This document shows positions 25,715 through 35,632 of a stretch of 64,000 nucleotides of DNA, in pieces; positions within the stretch are counted from its first letter, which is position 1; each line of letters starts with the position of its first letter. Below the pieces are notes generated by a model. It made no database searches. It was given only the letters and a program-made list of their open reading frames with translations, and was not told where the DNA came from. This DNA is from Rhodobacteraceae bacterium UBA6213 (GTDB taxonomy: Bacteria; Pseudomonadota; Alphaproteobacteria; Rhodobacterales; Rhodobacteraceae): contig DISJ01000008.1 of NCBI GenBank assembly GCA_002421605.1, positions 309,630-373,629 on the forward strand, in the 5' to 3' direction. Both the position numbers and the translations under genes were made by a program.

Positions 25715-27532
25715 ATGACCCGACCCAGCCCTGCTTACGATGCCAACGCCGCCTCGGGGCACAACGCCTTTGGCGATCTGCCCGAATGGGACCTGTCAGA
25801 CCTCTACACCGCACCCGAAGCGCCCGAAATCGCGCACGATATGGCGTGGCTTCAGACCGCCTGCGCCAGTTTTGCCGCCGATTACGAAGGCAAACTTGCC
25901 TCACTGGATGCGGCTGCAATGGCCGAGTGCATTGCCCGCAACGAAGCGATCGAGAATATCGCCGGGCGGCTGATGTCTTACGCGGGCTTGCGGTATTATC
26001 AGAACACTCTTGATGCCGGGCGCACCAAGCTGTTGTCCGACCTGCAAGACCGGATTACCAATTTCACCACGCCGCTGGTGTTCTTTGGGTTAGAGTTCAA
26101 CCGCATCGACGACGCGCGCTATCAGGCGGTATTTAGCGACCCGGCCGTGGCCCGCTTCAAGCCTGCATTTGATCGGTTGCGCGCGATGCGCCCCTATCAA
26201 CTTTCTGACGAGTTGGAGAAGTTTCTGCACGATCAATCCGTGGTGGGTGCCGCCGCGTGGAACCGCCTTTTTGACGAACAGCTTGCAGGCATGAGCTTCG
26301 ATGTGGCGGGCGTAAGCCAGAGCCTTGAGGCGACGCTCGATCTTTTGACCGACCACGATCGCGCCCGCCGCGAGGCAGGCGCGCGCGCGCTGGCAGAGGG
26401 ATTTGAAGGCGAAATCAAGCTGTTCGCGCGCGTTCATAACACGCTGACCAAAGATAAGGAAATCGAGGACCGCTGGCGCAAAATGCCCACGGCCCAGACC
26501 GCGCGCCACCTTTCCAACCACGTCGAGCCCGAGGTGGTTGAGGCACTGCGCAATGCCGTTGTCGCCGCCTACCCGAGGCTTTCGCACCGCTATTACGCGC
26601 TGAAGGCAAAGTGGCTGGGCCTTGAAAAGTTGCAGGTCTGGGACCGCAACGCCCCCCTGCCCACCGAGGCACCGCGCGTGATCGGCTGGGCAGAAGCACG
26701 CGAAACCGTGCTGGGGGCCTATGCCAGTTTTGCCCCAGAAATGGCCGCCATTGCCGAGCCTTTCTTTGACAAGGGCTGGATCGACGCGGGCGTGAAACCC
26801 GGCAAGGCTCCGGGCGCCTTCGCGCATCCGACCGTGACCAACGTGCACCCCTATGTGCTGCTCAACTATCTCGGCAAGCCGCGCGATGTGATGACGCTGG
26901 CACACGAGCTTGGCCACGGCGTGCATCAGGTGCTGGCCGCGCCGCAGGGCGAAACGCTTTCATCCACGCCGCTGACCGTGGCCGAAACCGCCAGCGTTTT
27001 TGGCGAAATGCTCACCTTCCGCCGCCTGCTCGATGCGGCCAAGTCGCCTGCCGAGCGCAAGCAACTGCTTGCTGGCAAGGTCGAAGACATGATCAACACC
27101 GTGGTGCGTCAGATCGCGTTCTACGATTTCGAATGTAAACTGCACGCCGCACGACGCGAGGGCGAACTGACCCCCGACGATATCAATGCCCTTTGGATGA
27201 GCGTGCAGGCCGAAAGCCTGGGCCCTGTGTTCGAGTTCATGCCGGGCTATGAAACCTTCTGGGCGTATATCCCGCATTTCGTGCATTCGCCCTTCTACGT
27301 CTATGCTTATGCCTTCGGTGACGGTCTGGTGAACGCGCTTTACGCCGCTTATGCCGAGGGCCTGCCCGATTTTCAGACAAAGTATTTCGAGATGCTGAAG
27401 GCGGGCGGATCAAAGCACCACAAAGACCTTCTTGCACCCTTCGGCCTTGATGCCTCTGACCCCGCATTCTGGGACAAGGGGCTAAGCATGATCGCGGGCT
27501 TTATCGACGAACTTGAGGCGATGGAGGCTTGA
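25715..27532 (+). CDS. pepF: M3-family oligoendopeptidase F
   Basis: A 605-residue cytosolic zinc metallopeptidase. The M3 HExxH motif is HELGHGVH near residues 397-404, with the third zinc ligand in the downstream helix ETASVFGEMLTF. The N-terminal WDLSDLY segment is typical of PepF/M3B enzymes. It degrades short peptides. Start ATG 25715 has GAGG upstream; an ATG at 25613 gives a Pro-rich non-homologous extension. It is followed after three bases by an M19 dipeptidase, forming a peptide-degradation pair. Confidence 0.92.
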   Translation: MTRPSPAYDANAASGHNAFGDLPEWDLSDLYTAPEAPEIAHDMAWLQTACASFAADYEGKLASLDAAAMAECIARNEAIENIAGRLMSYAGLRYYQNTLDAGRTKLLSDLQDRITNFTTPLVFFGLEFNRIDDARYQAVFSDPAVARFKPAFDRLRAMRPYQLSDELEKFLHDQSVVGAAAWNRLFDEQLAGMSFDVAGVSQSLEATLDLLTDHDRARREAGARALAEGFEGEIKLFARVHNTLTKDKEIEDRWRKMPTAQTARHLSNHVEPEVVEALRNAVVAAYPRLSHRYYALKAKWLGLEKLQVWDRNAPLPTEAPRVIGWAEARETVLGAYASFAPEMAAIAEPFFDKGWIDAGVKPGKAPGAFAHPTVTNVHPYVLLNYLGKPRDVMTLAHELGHGVHQVLAAPQGETLSSTPLTVAETASVFGEMLTFRRLLDAAKSPAERKQLLAGKVEDMINTVVRQIAFYDFECKLHAARREGELTPDDINALWMSVQAESLGPVFEFMPGYETFWAYIPHFVHSPFYVYAYAFGDGLVNALYAAYAEGLPDFQTKYFEMLKAGGSKHHKDLLAPFGLDASDPAFWDKGLSMIAGFIDELEAMEA

Positions 27533-27535
27533 TCC

Positions 27536-28714
27536 GTGCGCATTTGGCAATGGGCTTTGGGCGGCGCAGGCGTGTTGGTGGCTGCGGGCGCAGTGGGGTT
27601 CTTTGTCCTTGCACCGGGCATTGTCGAGCGCGGCATGAACCGCACGCTGAGCTTTCCCTGGGAAGTGACGCCTGAAGGTCAGGCCTTTCACGATGGCTTG
27701 ACCATCGGCGATTGGCATTCCGACACGCTGCTGTGGGACCGCGATCTGCGCCAGCGGTGGGATCGCGGCCACATGGACCTGCCGCGCCTGCGCGAGGGCA
27801 ATGTGGCGGTGCAGGTATTCACCACCGTCACCAAAAGCCCGCGTGGGTTGAACTATGAAACCAACGCCGCCGACGCGCCGGACGACATCACGCTGCTGAT
27901 GATCGGCGAGCTTCGCCCGATCCGCACATGGTTCAGCCTGACCGAGCGCGCGTTAGATCAGGCTGCGCGGCTTACCGCCACCGCCGCTGCGGCACCGGAC
28001 GAGTTGAAGGTGATCCGCACCGGCGCCGACTTGGCGCAGGTGCTGGCCGAGCGCGAGGCAGGCAGCAAAATCGTCGGCGCCATCTTGGGCGCAGAGGGTG
28101 GGCACGCACTTGAAGGCGACCTTGCCAACCTTGATCGGCTTTGGGATTCGGGCTTCCGGCTGATGGGGCTTACGCATTTCTTTGACAATGAACTCGGCGG
28201 CTCGCTGCACGGCGAAGGTGGGGCCAATGCGGGGCTGACGCCTTTTGGGCGCGAGGTGGTCGCCGATATGGTGGCGCGCGGTATGATCATCGACCTTGCG
28301 CACGCAAGCCCCCAGATGGTGCGCGATGTGCTGGCGATCGAGGGCACGCGCCCTATCGTGTCGCACACCGGCATCCGCAGCCACTGTGAAACCCCGCGCA
28401 ACCTCGAAGACGACCTGTTGCGCGCTGTGGTCGCGAAGGGCGGCATCGTCGGCATCGGCTTTTGGGATGAGGCCACCTGTGACGCGACGCCCGCAGGCGT
28501 AGCTTTTGCGATCTTTACCGCGGTCGAGGAACTGGGCGAAGACAATGTGGCCCTAGGGTCCGATTTCGACGGCGCCGTCAGGACCGGCTTTGATGTTTCA
28601 CGCCTGGCCGTGTTGACGCAAGCACTGCTCGACAGCGGCTTGAGCCACCGCATAATTGCCAAGGTGATGGGCGGCAATATGATGCGCTGGCTTGCGGAAA
28701 ACTTGCCGAATTAG
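27536..28714 (+). CDS. Membrane-anchored M19 dipeptidase
   Basis: A 392-residue zinc dipeptidase (renal dipeptidase family). An N-terminal anchor spans about residues 5-28. Metal ligands are seen in DWHSDTLL (HxD, 61-63), LGAEGGHALEGD (Glu), LTHFFDNELGGS (His), VSHTGIRSHC (His) and LGSDFDG (Asp). It hydrolyses dipeptides, probably facing the periplasm because of the anchor. Start is GTG 27536, three bases after pepF stops. Confidence 0.9.
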   Translation: MRIWQWALGGAGVLVAAGAVGFFVLAPGIVERGMNRTLSFPWEVTPEGQAFHDGLTIGDWHSDTLLWDRDLRQRWDRGHMDLPRLREGNVAVQVFTTVTKSPRGLNYETNAADAPDDITLLMIGELRPIRTWFSLTERALDQAARLTATAAAAPDELKVIRTGADLAQVLAEREAGSKIVGAILGAEGGHALEGDLANLDRLWDSGFRLMGLTHFFDNELGGSLHGEGGANAGLTPFGREVVADMVARGMIIDLAHASPQMVRDVLAIEGTRPIVSHTGIRSHCETPRNLEDDLLRAVVAKGGIVGIGFWDEATCDATPAGVAFAIFTAVEELGEDNVALGSDFDGAVRTGFDVSRLAVLTQALLDSGLSHRIIAKVMGGNMMRWLAENLPN

Positions 28715-28793
28715 CGCCGCACCCAGCCCAAGCCGCAAGACAGTGCGCGCCATCGGTGTTATCATACATAAAGGTTAATATGGAGGCAGCGTT

Positions 28794-29345
28794 ATGACCA
28801 ACACATCCAAACGAATTGGTGTGGCCGCGGCACTCCTTGCGGGCGGGCTGGCGGGTGTCGCTTCGGCACAAAGCTGGGATGGTGCCTATATTGGCGCGGC
28901 CCTCGGCGGGTCAAACGGCGATTACAACCATGCCGACACGCTCGGCAATTTCAATAGCGGGAACGGGCAGGTTTTTGCCGGTTACAATTATTCGATGGGC
29001 AAGATGGTGATGGGTGGTGAGGTTGCTACCGTCCTCGGCAATATCACCACAACCGATGCCGGCAATTACATACGCAATCTTACTGACCTGAAGTTTCGGT
29101 TCGGCACCACGTTTGGCAGCGCGCTGGTCTATGCCTCGCTAGGCTACAGCGTAGGCGGCTCGACCAGCGACGGATTCAACTACGATTTCAACGGTGTGAA
29201 CTACGGCATCGGCATGGATTACGCGGTCAACGACCGGATTTTTGTCGGTGCAGAGATCGTGGCACGCAACATCGATGATGGCCTAGGTTACCTCGACACG
29301 CGGCCCATGACCACCGCTTCGGTGCGCGCGGGGTTCCGGTTCTGA
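28794..29345 (+). CDS. Outer-membrane beta-barrel protein
   Basis: A 183-residue protein with a signal peptide (cleavage after ASA at about residue 25). Alternating strands rich in Gly/Tyr/Asn follow, such as GAYIGAALGGSNGDY, and the C-terminal residue is phenylalanine preceded by VRAGFRF, the outer-membrane insertion signal. It resembles the small OmpA-like/porin family barrels of eight strands. A GGAGG site precedes the ATG. Function unknown. Confidence 0.85.
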   Translation: MTNTSKRIGVAAALLAGGLAGVASAQSWDGAYIGAALGGSNGDYNHADTLGNFNSGNGQVFAGYNYSMGKMVMGGEVATVLGNITTTDAGNYIRNLTDLKFRFGTTFGSALVYASLGYSVGGSTSDGFNYDFNGVNYGIGMDYAVNDRIFVGAEIVARNIDDGLGYLDTRPMTTASVRAGFRF

Positions 29346-29349
29346 CCGG

Positions 29350-30789
29350 CTAGAGGCAGTCGCGCCGCAGCGCCTCATAATCGATCTTGCCGCTGGGCGT
29401 GAAGGGCAGCGCTGCTTGGCGCAGTGCTTGGCGAAGGTGCAGCCCCGGAAAAGCCGCGTCTAGGACCGCCTGCACTGCACCCGCAGGAATGGACTCGGGC
29501 GCGGTATAGGCCACCACCAGTTCCTCCAGCCCCAGCGCGTCGGGCACCGCTAGGCAGGCCACCGCCTGCACCGCCAACGCCGACTCAAGCGCGGTCTGCA
29601 CGGCCTCGAGCGCGATCTTGTTACCGCCCACGTTGATTACGTTCTTGACCCGCCCGATCACATACAGCTGGTTTCCCACGCGTCGCATCACGTCACCGGG
29701 AAAGAAATAGCCGCCGATGAAGCCACTTTTTTCTGCGCGCGCCGCAGAACCGAGGTAGGCGGCCGGCGCTTCGGAATCATCGCGGTTGCGAAAGCCCACG
29801 ATGCCTTCGCCGGCACCCGGCATTTGCCGCAGCGCCTCGTCGAAAAACGCGATCTCGATGTCGTTGCGAAAAACCTCGCCCAGATAGCCCTCGCCATGTG
29901 GGCTATCTGGCTGAAACCGCGCCAACGCCAACGCACCAAACTCCGATGTGCCATAGGCAACGTCAATCGGCGCATCGGTCAGCCCAGACAGACGCTGCAT
30001 CAAGTCGGTGCTCGCAAAAGCGCCCCCCACCACGATTTCGCGCAGCGAAGAGAGGTATTGCTCGGCGGCAGGCACATCGAGCATCTGCCGGATCACCATA
30101 GGCGTTGTTTCGAAATGGCTGACGCGGAAAAGGTCGATGTACTGCAGCGGCCGATTGCGATGATCATCAAGTGCAACCGTGCTTCCCCCAGCCAAAAGCG
30201 CCCGAAACGTGCCCATCATGCCCCAGACGGTCGCCATGGTGGCACTCATCAGCAGCCGCATTTTCGCGTCGGCCTGTGTGGCACGCTGAAAATTTGGTTC
30301 AGAAAAACAGCGAAAGACCAACGCCTCGCTATAGGCAACAAGCTTGGGGGTTCCGGTCGATCCCGATGTGGCAAAGACGATCTGCGCGCCTGCCCCACTA
30401 GCGGTGGCGAAATCAGCACTCGGCATCACGGGCACGGGCCCGAACCAGCCAGGCTCGATCTGCACCTGTAGCGCTTGGTCGATGTCTGGCACCGGGCGCA
30501 CGCCCACCATCAGGTCGAATGCAACCCCCGCCAGCGCTCGCGGTTGTGCCAGAATCAGTGTCAGCGAAAGCCGACTGGCAAGCAGCGTAAAGCCCAGCAC
30601 GAATTCGGGCCGGTCGGTTGTCAGTACCAGTCGCATGCCGGGGCGCAGGCCGTTCGGACGCAGATTTGCCTCGCAAGCCGCCGCTAACACAATAATATCG
30701 TTGAAGGAAAGTTGGCTTTTTTCAGTAATCAGCGCCAACTTTTCGGGGTAGCGGCGCGCAGTTTCAGCAAAGGCGTCGATCAGGCGCAT
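29350..30789 (-). CDS. AMP-forming acyl-CoA synthetase/ligase family protein
   Basis: A 479-residue ANL-superfamily adenylating enzyme. The phosphate loop is TSGSTGTPK at residues 141-149, the adenine motif YGTSEFG is present, and the C-terminal lid has GRVKNVINVGGNKI with the final PSGKIDYEAL lysine. It activates a carboxylic acid as acyl-AMP for transfer to CoA or a carrier thiol. It is shorter than most acyl-CoA synthetases (500-550), and the substrate cannot be told. It stands alone, convergent with the outer-membrane protein gene. Confidence 0.85.
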   Translation of the reverse strand: MRLIDAFAETARRYPEKLALITEKSQLSFNDIIVLAAACEANLRPNGLRPGMRLVLTTDRPEFVLGFTLLASRLSLTLILAQPRALAGVAFDLMVGVRPVPDIDQALQVQIEPGWFGPVPVMPSADFATASGAGAQIVFATSGSTGTPKLVAYSEALVFRCFSEPNFQRATQADAKMRLLMSATMATVWGMMGTFRALLAGGSTVALDDHRNRPLQYIDLFRVSHFETTPMVIRQMLDVPAAEQYLSSLREIVVGGAFASTDLMQRLSGLTDAPIDVAYGTSEFGALALARFQPDSPHGEGYLGEVFRNDIEIAFFDEALRQMPGAGEGIVGFRNRDDSEAPAAYLGSAARAEKSGFIGGYFFPGDVMRRVGNQLYVIGRVKNVINVGGNKIALEAVQTALESALAVQAVACLAVPDALGLEELVVAYTAPESIPAGAVQAVLDAAFPGLHLRQALRQAALPFTPSGKIDYEALRRDCL

Positions 30790-30852
30790 AACGCTACTCC
30801 TCGGTTCGCAGCAATACTATCGCGCGCCGGCGTAGCCAGACGCAAGGCGCGC

Positions 30853-31830
30853 TCAGACCTCGCCCGCAAGCGCCATCTCGATCATCGCTTGGGTGCCGCG
30901 CGCCTGCTCAAGCGGCCAAGGGTAAGGCGCGGCGGCGCGCAGGCTTTGCCCGAAGGCTTCGACCTGCAGCACATACTGGTTCACCGCTGGAAACCGCCCG
31001 ATCAGATCTGGCTGGCCTTGTCGGAAAAGCTCCAGCCGTGCCTCGCCCATTACCCCGGCATTGAACGGAACCGGCACCCGGATCATGCCGCCTTCGCCCT
31101 GAATGACCACCTCTTGGCGCGGATAAAGCCGCATCGAGGTGCGCCCGGTGTAGGTAAACGCCCCCCCTGGCCCCGCCATGGTGCCCGCCACCTCGGCCCA
31201 TACGTCTACCCCATTCTCGCGCCGGATCCGGCTGCGCAGTACTACCGGTTCGGCCCCGGTGGCATAGCGCACCGAGCTATAGGTATAGACTCCGATATCG
31301 CGGATGCCGCCGCCACCCATCTCGGGCTTGTTGCGAATGTTTCCGGGGTCGGCGCGGTTGTCATAGCTGAAATGCGCATCGGCATGTTCCACGCGGCCTA
31401 TCTCGCCCGCCGCGATCCAGTCGCGTACCTGTATCCACTGCGGATGATGCACGATCATGAAAGCTTCTGCAGCAAGTAACCCCGATCCGTCGCGCGCCGC
31501 GATCAGCGCATCAACCTCGCCCAGCGTCATCGCCAATGGCTTTTCGCACAGCACATGCTTGCCCGCCGCCAGCGCCTTCAGCGCCCACGGCACATGCAGA
31601 TGGTTCGGAAGCGGAATATAGACCGCGTCAATGGCAGGGTCTGCCAACAGCGCCTCGTAATCCGAATACACGATCAGATCGGGGCAAAAGTCACGAAAGG
31701 GCTCGGCGCGCACCGCGTCCGATGTGGCCAGCGCCGCCAAGCGCGCACCGCGCGCGGCATGGATAGCAGGCCCCATGTGCCTGCGCGCAAAACTCGCAGC
31801 ACCCAGGATGCCCCAGTTGACCACTTGCAT
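30853..31830 (-). CDS. Gfo/Idh/MocA family NAD(P)-dependent oxidoreductase
   Basis: A 325-residue protein: a Rossmann NAD(P) domain (VNWGILGAASFARRHMGPAI) with the EKPLAMTLGEVDALIAA motif carrying the conserved Lys, then a C-terminal substrate domain (GGGGIRDIGVYTYSSVRYAT). The family oxidises sugars, inositols or trans-dihydrodiols. Start ATG 31830 has GGAGAGG upstream; eight upstream residues of a longer frame are not conserved. It follows rpoH on the same strand by 61 bases. Confidence 0.88.
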   Translation of the reverse strand: MQVVNWGILGAASFARRHMGPAIHAARGARLAALATSDAVRAEPFRDFCPDLIVYSDYEALLADPAIDAVYIPLPNHLHVPWALKALAAGKHVLCEKPLAMTLGEVDALIAARDGSGLLAAEAFMIVHHPQWIQVRDWIAAGEIGRVEHADAHFSYDNRADPGNIRNKPEMGGGGIRDIGVYTYSSVRYATGAEPVVLRSRIRRENGVDVWAEVAGTMAGPGGAFTYTGRTSMRLYPRQEVVIQGEGGMIRVPVPFNAGVMGEARLELFRQGQPDLIGRFPAVNQYVLQVEAFGQSLRAAAPYPWPLEQARGTQAMIEMALAGEV

Positions 31831-31891
31831 GACAGCCTCTCCGGTTTTGCGCACCCCAAGCTAACGCCAGCACGCGGCGCGGGCAATCAAC

Positions 31892-32791
31892 TCAGGCAGG
31901 CACCGCCATGCCCTTTTCGCGCGCCAGCACCCGCATCCGGTCTTGCAGTTTTTCGAACGCGCGTACCTCGATCTGGCGGATTCGCTCGCGCGAAACTTCG
32001 TACTGCGTCGAAAGCTGTTCCAACGTCACCGGATCATCGCGCAGACGACGCTGTGCCAGAATATCGCGCTCGCGTTCGTTCAACACATCCATCGCGGCAA
32101 CCAGCATGGCGCGGCGCGCCGACAACTCGTCGGCCTCGGCATAATCTTCGGCAGTGTTGGCGCTTTCATCTTCAAGCCAATCCTGCCATTGCGTGGTGCC
32201 GTCACCATCCGCAGCACCGACCTGCGCGTTCAGCGAGGCGTCGCCCCCCGACAGCCGGCGGTTCATTGCCACCACTTCGTTTTCGGTGACGCTCAGATCA
32301 TGCGCAATGCGGGTAACATGCTCGGGGCGCAGATCGCCCTCTTCCAAAGCGCCAATCCGGCTTTTGGCTTTGCGCAGGTTGAAGAACAGCTTTTTCTGCG
32401 CCGACGTGGTGCCCAGTTTCACCAAGCTCCACGAGCGCAGGATGTATTCCTGAATGCTCGCGCGAATCCACCACATCGCATAGGTCGCCAAGCGAAAGCC
32501 GCGCTCGGGGTCAAATCGCTTGACCGCCTGCATCAAGCCAACGTTTGCCTCGGAAATTACCTCCGCCTGCGGCAGACCATAGCCGCGATAGCCCATGGCA
32601 ATCTTGGCGGCAAGCCGAAGGTGGCTGGTCACCATCCGGTGCGCCGCCTGCGTATCCTGATGGTCCACCCAGCGCTTGGCCAGCATGTATTCTTCTTCCG
32701 GTTCCAGCAGCGGAAACTTGCGGATTTCTTGCAGATAGCGGTTCATCCCCTGTTCGGGGCTGGGCGCTGGAAGGTTTGCATATGTCGTCAT
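31892..32791 (-). CDS. rpoH: RNA polymerase heat-shock sigma factor RpoH
   Basis: A 299-residue group 3-type sigma-70 family factor. Region 2 (AEVISEANVGLMQAVKRFDP, then GFRLATYAMWWIRASIQEYI), the RpoH-specific box (QKKLFFNLRKAK) and region 4 (LEQLSTQYEVSRERIRQIEV) are all present. It directs heat-shock promoters; a candidate target in this window is hsp20 at 42830. Alphaproteobacteria often have two rpoH genes; this may be either. A promoter-like pair lies upstream (32824-32852). Confidence 0.93.
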   Translation of the reverse strand: MTTYANLPAPSPEQGMNRYLQEIRKFPLLEPEEEYMLAKRWVDHQDTQAAHRMVTSHLRLAAKIAMGYRGYGLPQAEVISEANVGLMQAVKRFDPERGFRLATYAMWWIRASIQEYILRSWSLVKLGTTSAQKKLFFNLRKAKSRIGALEEGDLRPEHVTRIAHDLSVTENEVVAMNRRLSGGDASLNAQVGAADGDGTTQWQDWLEDESANTAEDYAEADELSARRAMLVAAMDVLNERERDILAQRRLRDDPVTLEQLSTQYEVSRERIRQIEVRAFEKLQDRMRVLAREKGMAVPA

Positions 32792-32823
32792 CGCCGACCT
32801 TTCTCCCTGATCGAGGATCAGCC

Positions 32824-32852
32824 AAAATGGGCTATTGTCCGTGCTGCGTCAA
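32824..32852 (-). promoter_or_regulatory. Candidate promoter of rpoH
   Basis: On the minus strand TTGACG (32852-32847) is 17 bases from CATTTT (32829-32824). A small palindrome TGATC-GAG-GATCA (32809-32820) follows directly in the leader, next to the ribosome site. The -10 match is modest. Confidence 0.4.
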
Positions 32853-32944
32853 GGCCATCGCCTCACACTGCCACCACAGACCTCTAAACGCAGCATGGTA
32901 CGCCGTTCCGTCGCACAACAGCGAAAACAGCGCGCCTCACGCCA

Positions 32945-33971
<1,027 letters not shown>

Positions 33972-33973
<2 letters not shown>

Positions 33974-34283
33974 GTTCGACTTGCCTTCCGAACCGCCCGA
34001 GCCAGCCCAGCTGCCGCCCGAGTTGCGTTTCATCAAACGACTGGTGACGGTACTGACTGGCACCATGATTGTAGGGCTTTTAGTTATTGTGGCGCTGCTT
34101 GTCATCCGCCTCGCCGCGCCGCCGGCGACCTTGCCCGAACTTCCCGCCGCCATCGCGCTGCCCGAAGGTGCCAAGATCGCGGCCCTCACTTTCGCTAAAG
34201 ACCTGATCGTAGTGGTTACCGACGCCGGCGAGGTACTCATCTACGACAATAGCGGCACGCTGCGCCAAAAGCTGACGCCCTGA
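33972..34283 (+). CDS. DUF6476-type small membrane protein
   Basis: A 103-residue protein with one central transmembrane helix (TGTMIVGLLVIVALLVIRLA, about 29-48) and a C-terminal beta-rich domain (AKIAALTFAKDLIVVVTDAG, then EVLIYD). It matches the Rhodobacterales family DUF6476 from memory; function unknown. Its ATG at 33972 overlaps the divergent rluD start (CATG), so each gene's ribosome site lies in the other's coding region. A bipartite repeat follows its stop. Confidence 0.8.
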
Positions 34284-34286
34284 ACT

Positions 34287-34363
34287 GCTTCAGACAAAAT
34301 ATCCCCCGCGGAGCGCAGCTAGGCCGCAGAAGGCGCCTCCGGCGGGGATACTTGAACTGAAGC
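34287..34363. repeat. Bipartite inverted repeat, copy 3
   Basis: GCTTCAG (34287-34293), ATATCCCCCGCGGAGCGC and, after a short spacer, GGCGCCTCCGGCGGGGATA and CTGAAGC (34357-34363). It has the same half order as copy 1; the first 30 bases are nearly identical to it. It lies between the convergent DUF6476 and ubiK genes. Confidence 0.78.
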
Positions 34364-34378
34364 ATGTGGCAATCGGCC

Positions 34379-34645
34379 TTATGCCTTTGACTTCGCCGCC
34401 TTGGCGGGCTTGGCCTCCAGTGCATCAAGTCGGGCTTTCAACGCCTCATTCTCTTCGCGCGCTTTTAGCGCCATCGCCTTGACCGCGTCAAACTCTTCGC
34501 GGGTAACGAAGTCGCGCTCGGCGAACCAGCGGTCCATCCAACCTTTGACCGCGGTTTCCGCCTCGGAGCGCGCGCCTTGCGCAACACCCATCGCGTTGGT
34601 CATCAGTTTGGACATCTCGTCGAAGATCTTGTTCGGGGTCTGCAT
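34379..34645 (-). CDS. ubiK: Ubiquinone biosynthesis accessory factor UbiK (BMFP family)
   Basis: An 88-residue protein starting MQTPNKIFDEMSKLMTNAMG, the amphipathic membrane-fusogenic helix of this family. A coiled coil (FVTREEFDAVKAMALKAREE) and a Lys/Ala-rich tail follow. It supports the cytosolic ubiquinone biosynthesis complex, probably as a trimer. Its GAGG-type ribosome site precedes ATG 34645, and it is divergent from lgt. Confidence 0.88.
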   Translation of the reverse strand: MQTPNKIFDEMSKLMTNAMGVAQGARSEAETAVKGWMDRWFAERDFVTREEFDAVKAMALKAREENEALKARLDALEAKPAKAAKSKA

Positions 34646-34753
34646 CGCGCGCTCCTCATTCCGTGTCAGACCCTATATGTGCGGCAGTGCGCGAAAGCTC
34701 AAGGTTGACTTCACCCCGGGGCCGGGGTCTTTCTGCGCGTCAAAGGAGATTTC

Positions 34754-35632
34754 ATGCACGCCGCCATTCCATTTCCGGCAATCGGCCCCGAGGTGTTTTC
34801 GGTCACGCTCTGGGGGTTTGAATTCGCGCTGCGTTGGTATGCACTGGCCTATATCGCGGGATTGCTGGCGGCCTGGTCGATTCTTGTCTGGCTGATGCGC
34901 CGACCCGCGCTGTGGGGCGGGGATGCCCCCATAACGCCTGCGGCGGTGGAAGAGTTGATGACCGCTGTGGTGATCGGCGTGGTGATCGGCGGCAGGCTGG
35001 GCTTTGTGCTGATCTATCAGCCGGGGTATTTTCTGGCGAACCCACTCGAAATTCTGAAAGTCTGGCAGGGCGGGATGTCGTTTCATGGCGGCTTTCTGGG
35101 GGTGGTGGTGGCGGGCCTGTGGTATTGTCGGCGCAACGCCGTCGCCCCATTGGCGCTGGCCGACGCTTTCGCGCTGGCGACCCCGGTGGGATTGATGCTG
35201 GGGCGGATTGCCAATTTCATCAATGCCGAGCTTTGGGGGCGCCCGACCGATCTGCCTTGGGGGGTGATCTTTCCGGGGGTAGCGGCGCAAGATTGCGCTG
35301 ATGTGGTCGGTGCCTGTGCGCGCCACCCATCGCAACTGTACGAGGCGGGGCTTGAGGGGCTGGTTCTGGGGCTGGTGCTTTGGTTGCTTGTTCGGCGTGG
35401 CGCGTTGCGCGCGCCCGGGCGCATCTTGGGGGCGTTTCTGACCGGCTATGGTGCGGCGCGCTTTTTTGTCGAGTTTTTCCGCGTTGCGGATGCACAATAC
35501 ATCACGCCGAAAAACCCGCTTGGCCATGTGATCGATTGGGCCGGGTGGGGTTTGAGCATGGGCCAGATTTTATCGCTGCCGATGATGGCGGTTGGGCTTT
35601 GGTTTCTCTGGCGCGCGAGGGCGGTGTGGTGA
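34754..35632 (+). CDS. lgt: Prolipoprotein diacylglyceryl transferase
   Basis: A 292-residue inner-membrane enzyme with about seven hydrophobic segments. The Lgt signature GRIANFINAELWGRPTD is intact, with FHGGFLGVVVAG upstream and the SQLYEAGLEG loop. It transfers diacylglyceryl from phosphatidylglycerol to the lipobox cysteine of prolipoproteins. It is the first gene of a lgt-midA-pgeF string; the midA start overlaps its stop. Confidence 0.93.
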   Translation: MHAAIPFPAIGPEVFSVTLWGFEFALRWYALAYIAGLLAAWSILVWLMRRPALWGGDAPITPAAVEELMTAVVIGVVIGGRLGFVLIYQPGYFLANPLEILKVWQGGMSFHGGFLGVVVAGLWYCRRNAVAPLALADAFALATPVGLMLGRIANFINAELWGRPTDLPWGVIFPGVAAQDCADVVGACARHPSQLYEAGLEGLVLGLVLWLLVRRGALRAPGRILGAFLTGYGAARFFVEFFRVADAQYITPKNPLGHVIDWAGWGLSMGQILSLPMMAVGLWFLWRARAVW